Of a stretch of DNA of 40,157 bases, positions 36,959 through 40,157 are shown in pieces. How positions within the stretch are numbered: position 1 is the stretch's first letter; each line of letters starts with the position of its first letter. The DNA lies in contig JACPDR010000049.1 in assembly GCA_016183935.1 (NCBI GenBank), forward strand, positions 1 through 40,157, given 5' to 3'. This stretch comes from Caulobacterales bacterium (lineage in GTDB: Bacteria > Pseudomonadota > Alphaproteobacteria > Caulobacterales > Caulobacteraceae). The notes under the pieces are model-generated. The model ran no database searches and was not told the DNA's origin. It worked only from the letters and a program-made list of their open reading frames with translations. The position numbers and the translations under genes are program-made.

Positions 36959-38056
36959 TCAGGCCGCCTTGCGCTGTTCCGCCTTGGCGTCGCGGGCCGC
37001 GTTGATGCGGGCCTCGGCGATGGCGTCGGCGATCTCGTGCGTGGGGCGCTTCTCGACGGCGGAGCGTTCGAGGATCTCTTCCAGCGTCTCCATCAGGCGG
37101 GACAGCTTGCCCTCGACCCAGGCCGGGTCGTAGGCGCCGCCGGTCTGGCGCGCGTTCATTTCCGAGGCGACGTTGATGATGCCGCCGCCGTTGATGACGT
37201 AGTCGGGGGCGTAGAGCACGCCGCGCTCGAACAGCATCCGGCCGATGTCCGGCGTGGCCAGCTGGTTGTTGGCGGCGCCGACCACGGCCTTGACCGTCAA
37301 CCGGTCGAGGGTCTCCGGGTTCAGCGTCGCGCCGAGGGCGCACGGGGCGTAGATGTCGGCCTTGACGTCATAGATGGCGTCGGGCGCCACGACCTCGGCG
37401 TTGGTGCGGGCGGCGACTTCCGACAGCAGGGCGGTGTTGACGTCGGTCATCACCAGTTTCGCGCCGGCGGCGTGCAGCTTGTCGGCCAGATAGCCGCCGA
37501 CATGGCCGATGCCCTGAAGGGCGATGGTCAGGCCGGTCAGGTCGTCCTGCTTCCACAGGCGGCGGGCGACGGTCAGGGTCGAGCGGAAGACGCCTTCCGC
37601 GGTGACGGGGCTGGGGTCGCCCGAGGCTTCCGGGCCTTCCTTCACGCCCAGCACATAGGGGGTGACCTTGCGGGCTTCGGCGATGTCGGCGACCGACACG
37701 CCGACGTCTTCCGCCGCGTAATAGATGCCGCCGAGGGTGTTCACCGCGCGGCCGAAGGCCTGGAACAGCTCGGGGGTCTTCTGGGTGCGGCTGTCGCCGA
37801 TGATGACCGACTTGCCGCCGCCCATCTCAAGGTCCGCGACGGCGTTCTTGTAGCTCATGCCCTTCGACAGGCGCAGCACGTCCTCGAGCGCCTCGGCGCT
37901 GGAAGCGTAGTTCCACATGCGGGTGCCGCCGACGGCGGGACCCCGCGCCGTAGAGTGAACAGCGATAATCGCACGCAGGCCGGTCTTTTCGTCAAAGACC
38001 GCGTGCACGCCTTCGTGGTTCGCGAACGACGGGGAATCAAACAGCGTCTTGCCCAT
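36959..38056 (-). CDS. Glu/Leu/Phe/Val dehydrogenase (leucine-dehydrogenase type)
   Basis: This 365-residue enzyme performs NAD-dependent oxidative deamination of amino acids. The catalytic Lys residues are in RLSKGMSYKNAVADLEMGGG, with the second in GGGKSVIIGD. The catalytic Asp segment is YYAAEDVGVSVADI, the NAD-binding Rossmann motif ALQGIGHVGGYLADKL, and the C-terminal signature VINGGGIINVASEMN. Length and motifs match leucine/valine dehydrogenases rather than the longer glutamate dehydrogenases, which points to branched-chain amino acid catabolism. A GGGAGAGG site precedes the ATG, and an AT-rich run 15-30 nt further upstream (tattttttgttg, 38075-38086) may hold the promoter. Confidence 0.92.
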   Translation of the reverse strand: MGKTLFDSPSFANHEGVHAVFDEKTGLRAIIAVHSTARGPAVGGTRMWNYASSAEALEDVLRLSKGMSYKNAVADLEMGGGKSVIIGDSRTQKTPELFQAFGRAVNTLGGIYYAAEDVGVSVADIAEARKVTPYVLGVKEGPEASGDPSPVTAEGVFRSTLTVARRLWKQDDLTGLTIALQGIGHVGGYLADKLHAAGAKLVMTDVNTALLSEVAARTNAEVVAPDAIYDVKADIYAPCALGATLNPETLDRLTVKAVVGAANNQLATPDIGRMLFERGVLYAPDYVINGGGIINVASEMNARQTGGAYDPAWVEGKLSRLMETLEEILERSAVEKRPTHEIADAIAEARINAARDAKAEQRKAA

Positions 38057-38169
38057 AAGTGGCCTCTCCCGGGGTATTTTTTGTTGCGGGCTGATACGCC
38101 GGGACGCTTAACAGAGCAAGCATGGCGGTTTGGGGGCGAGGCCGGCGAGCGGCGATCCGCCCCTTCGCT

Positions 38170-39165
38170 CTATCGAAGCGCCGGAAGCACCGACCCCGCG
38201 CCGGACGGCAAGGGATCCGAGGCGTCGCGCAGCCAGGCCTCGACGTCGCGATAGACCGTCTCCGCCTGCAGGTCGCGGTTCAGGATGTGCCAGCCGTCCG
38301 GATAAAAGGCGGTGCGGAGACCCGGCCGCTCTCCGGCCCGCTCGAGCGCCTGACGCATCGGCTCCTTGCGGATCACATTGTCGTTGGCGCCATAGAGCAG
38401 CAGGGTCGGCGTCCGGATGTCGCCGAGGCGGCGGGACGCGTTCTCCATCAGGTCGACAAGGCCGTAGAGGGCATCGAAGCGGGTGGTGATCAGGCTGTTG
38501 GGGTCGCGGTAGTTGCGGAACAGCTCCAGCCGGTTGTCCGAGGCCGGAAGGGCCCGGACCGCCCACTCCGGCGCCTCGACAGCGCGGTCGCCCATGGTCC
38601 GGGCGGCGAGCCACAGCCCGGCCGAGTTGATCGGCCCCTGCGCCGACCAGCCCCACATCGCCGGGGCCAGCAGGACCAGGCGGTCCGCGTCCGGCGGCCG
38701 GTCCGAGGCGAAGGCGACGATCGCCACCGCCCCGCCCATGCTCTCCCCGACGACGGCGAGGGTCGCCCGCGGATGACGGGCGCGGGCCAGGCCCACGGTG
38801 GTGCGCAGGTCCTCGGCCATCCGCGCCTCGCCGGCCCAGACGCCGCGGCCGGGGGCCTGACCGAAGCCCCGCTGGTCGACGGCCCAGGTCTCGATGCCCT
38901 GCTCGGCCCACCATGGACCGGCGAGCCGGAAAGAGGCGCGGCTGTCGTTCATGCCGTGCAGGGCGACGATCACCGCCCACGGCTCGCCCTCGGGGGTCCA
39001 ACGCGCCAGCGGCAGGCGCGCGCCGTCGTCCATGATCACCGCGTCGGCGGCGAGGGACGGGCCGGAGAAGCCCGGCGGCGGGATCAGGGGCGGCTGGATG
39101 GCGGGCGTGGCGCAGGCGGCGAGCGTCAGGATCAGGGACAGGGCGGCCAGGGCGCGCAGGATCAT
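38170..39165 (-). CDS. Lipoprotein alpha/beta hydrolase (lysophospholipase-like)
   Basis: This 331-residue protein has a clean lipobox, LTLAAC, with Cys18 as the lipidation site. The serine hydrolase domain shows the oxyanion segment VIVALHGMNDSRASF, the nucleophile elbow AVVGESMGGAVAIV, a likely catalytic Asp in LLLYGANDNVIR, and His in YPDGWHILNRD. This is the monoglyceride-lipase/lysophospholipase type (Hydrolase_4). It should be anchored to the periplasmic side or outer membrane. Its ATG overlaps the stop of the glycosylase gene upstream (ATGA), so it is translationally coupled to it. Confidence 0.9.
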   Translation of the reverse strand: MILRALAALSLILTLAACATPAIQPPLIPPPGFSGPSLAADAVIMDDGARLPLARWTPEGEPWAVIVALHGMNDSRASFRLAGPWWAEQGIETWAVDQRGFGQAPGRGVWAGEARMAEDLRTTVGLARARHPRATLAVVGESMGGAVAIVAFASDRPPDADRLVLLAPAMWGWSAQGPINSAGLWLAARTMGDRAVEAPEWAVRALPASDNRLELFRNYRDPNSLITTRFDALYGLVDLMENASRRLGDIRTPTLLLYGANDNVIRKEPMRQALERAGERPGLRTAFYPDGWHILNRDLQAETVYRDVEAWLRDASDPLPSGAGSVLPALR

Positions 39166-39767
39166 GTCCCCAGAATGCCCCGAACCCGCTCGCGAAGGTA
39201 GGGGATGACCCCTTCCTCGAACCACGGATTCTTCCGCAGCCAGGCCGTGTTGCGCCACGACGGGTGCGGCAGGGGCAGGATGTCGGGGGCGTAGTCGCGC
39301 CACGCCCGCACGGTGTCGGTCATGTTCGGCCTGGCGCGGTCACCCAGCGCCCACGCCTGGGCGTAGCCGCCGACCAGCAGGGTCAGCTCGACCCGCGGCA
39401 GTTCGGCGAGGAGGCTGGACCGCCACAGTTCGGCGCACCGCCGCGGCGGTGGGTAGTCGCCGCCTTTCGGGGCCGTGCCGGGATAACAGAAGGCCTGGGC
39501 GGCGACGCCGATGCGGCGGTCTGCGTAGAAGGTCTCGTAGTCGACGCCGAGCCAGTCGCGCAGGCGGTCGCCGGAGGCGTCGGTGAACGGCCGACCGCTC
39601 TCGTGCACGCGCCGCCCGGGCGCCTGGCCGCAGATCAGCAGCCGGGTCTCTGGAAAGACATGGACCACCGGGCGCGGCGTGTGCGGCAGCTGGCCGAGAC
39701 AGGCCCGGCACGCGCGGATGTCGGCGAGGACGGCGTCCAGGCCCGTGGAGTCAGGCGAAGTCGCCAT
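39162..39767 (-). CDS. Uracil-DNA glycosylase family protein
   Basis: This 201-residue protein belongs to the UDG superfamily. The active-site loop is LLICGQAPGRRVHESGRPF and the C-terminal substrate motif LPLPHPSWRNTAWLRKNPWF, with VGGYAQAW between. An N-terminal RACRACLG gives a CxxC, but the full cysteine set for the 4Fe-4S cluster of family 4/5 enzymes is not evident. Base excision of uracil or related lesions is likely by family. ATG 39767 has GAGG upstream and overlaps the preceding DUF3253 gene by 17 nt; a TTG three codons earlier is an alternative. It is the second gene of a three-gene coupled operon. Confidence 0.88.
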   Translation of the reverse strand: MATSPDSTGLDAVLADIRACRACLGQLPHTPRPVVHVFPETRLLICGQAPGRRVHESGRPFTDASGDRLRDWLGVDYETFYADRRIGVAAQAFCYPGTAPKGGDYPPPRRCAELWRSSLLAELPRVELTLLVGGYAQAWALGDRARPNMTDTVRAWRDYAPDILPLPHPSWRNTAWLRKNPWFEEGVIPYLRERVRGILGT

Positions 39768-40071
39768 CGTCCTCAACGGCCGGCGGCAGGGCCGCCACCG
39801 CCGCCGCCGTTTCCGCCTCGGTCGGCAGGCGCAGGCGGATGACGCCCTTGAAGGCGTTCGGATCGACCGGCTTGCCCTTCTTGGTGATGGTCAGCCGGCC
39901 CTGACGCATCAGGCCGAGGGCGCAGGCGCGCACCTTGGGCAGCATGCGCTGCCACTGTTCCGGCTGCAGTTCCTTGGCCACGTCGGCGGGCTCAATGCTC
40001 TTGCCGCCGACGCCCTTGGGGTCGGCCTTCGCCAGTTTTTCGAAGATGGCGGTTTCGATGGGGTCGCTCAT
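39751..40071 (-). CDS. DUF3253 domain protein
   Basis: This 106-residue protein matches the DUF3253 plan: a helix IETAIFEKLAKADPKG, the KSIEPADVAKELQPEQWQRM segment, RACALGLMRQGRLTITKKGK, then KPVDPNAFKGVIRLRL. The fold is a predicted winged helix, so DNA binding is possible, but no function is established. ATG 40071 gives the usual start. It is the first gene of the coupled DUF3253 / glycosylase / hydrolase operon and diverges from the gene entering at 40122. Confidence 0.9.
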   Translation of the reverse strand: MSDPIETAIFEKLAKADPKGVGGKSIEPADVAKELQPEQWQRMLPKVRACALGLMRQGRLTITKKGKPVDPNAFKGVIRLRLPTEAETAAAVAALPPAVEDDGDFA

Positions 40072-40121
40072 CGCGCCTGTATGGTGCATTGCGGGATCAG
40101 AAAGAAGGCGGAGTTTTTCCC

Positions 40122-40157
40122 ATGGTCGCGAAAGTCACGGTGTCGGAGGGCGAGTTC
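40122..40157 (+). CDS. Start of a gene cut by the window end
   Basis: Twelve codons (MVAKVTVSEGEF) run off the end from an ATG preceded by AAGGCGGAG. The N-terminus is reminiscent of PaaI-like thioesterase proteins, but twelve residues cannot support an assignment. The gene is divergent from the DUF3253 gene, with 50 nt between starts. Confidence 0.45.
   Translation, partial: MVAKVTVSEGEF

Overview
The window is a GC-rich chromosomal segment that reads as Caulobacteraceae, most likely a Brevundimonas-like species. The evidence is a CckA-type hybrid kinase and a ChpT-type phosphotransferase in the same 40 kb, a RecA whose N-terminus resembles that of Caulobacter, dense coding with many 4-nt ATGA/GTGA overlaps, and frequent GTG/TTG starts. 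The family level is well supported. The genus is inference. No rRNA, tRNA, CRISPR array, prophage or recognisable transposase was seen.

Layout. 1-3.7 kb: the 3' part of carB, then a 0.76-kb module in which a GIY-YIG endonuclease gene sits between two inverted ~135-bp palindrome-pair (REPIN-like) elements, then an HTH-like protein. 3.8-7.2 kb (minus strand): selD, mnmH/selU and a divergent cation:dicarboxylate symporter. 7.3-12.2 kb (plus strand): a secreted GH43-like protein, a glutathione transferase, a small membrane protein, and a greA / VOC protein / ELM1-family operon. 12.2-15.1 kb: cysQ, then chpT with a CheY-like regulator and a CheR-like methyltransferase. 15.1-17.7 kb: a DUF305 protein and a frameshifted LVIVD-repeat secreted protein. 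17.7-20.5 kb (minus strand, partly lower GC and accessory in look): a methionine aminopeptidase translationally coupled to a ParD-like protein behind an AT-rich palindromic operator, a GFA protein, a TPR protein and an Imm50-like protein. 20.9-25.6 kb (plus strand): a membrane M28 peptidase, a MaoC dehydratase, a third REPIN-like element, recA and two small genes. 25.7-33.1 kb: alaS, two tandem DUF2939 proteins, NADP-isocitrate dehydrogenase, a DUF1176 lipoprotein and a TrxR-like flavoprotein. 33.1-40.2 kb: a 43-aa peptide divergent from a LysR regulator, a small lipoprotein, cckA, a Glu/Leu/Phe/Val dehydrogenase, a lipoprotein hydrolase, a uracil-DNA-glycosylase-family protein, a DUF3253 protein and the first codons of a further gene.

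How the genes fit together. CckA passes phosphate to ChpT, which in Caulobacter feeds CtrA and CpdR; both relay proteins are encoded here about 21 kb apart. SelD and MnmH form a two-step pathway to 2-selenouridine in tRNA. recA carries a candidate alphaproteobacterial LexA box. The most unusual features are the REPIN-flanked GIY-YIG module and the ParD-like/MetAP pair with its operator.
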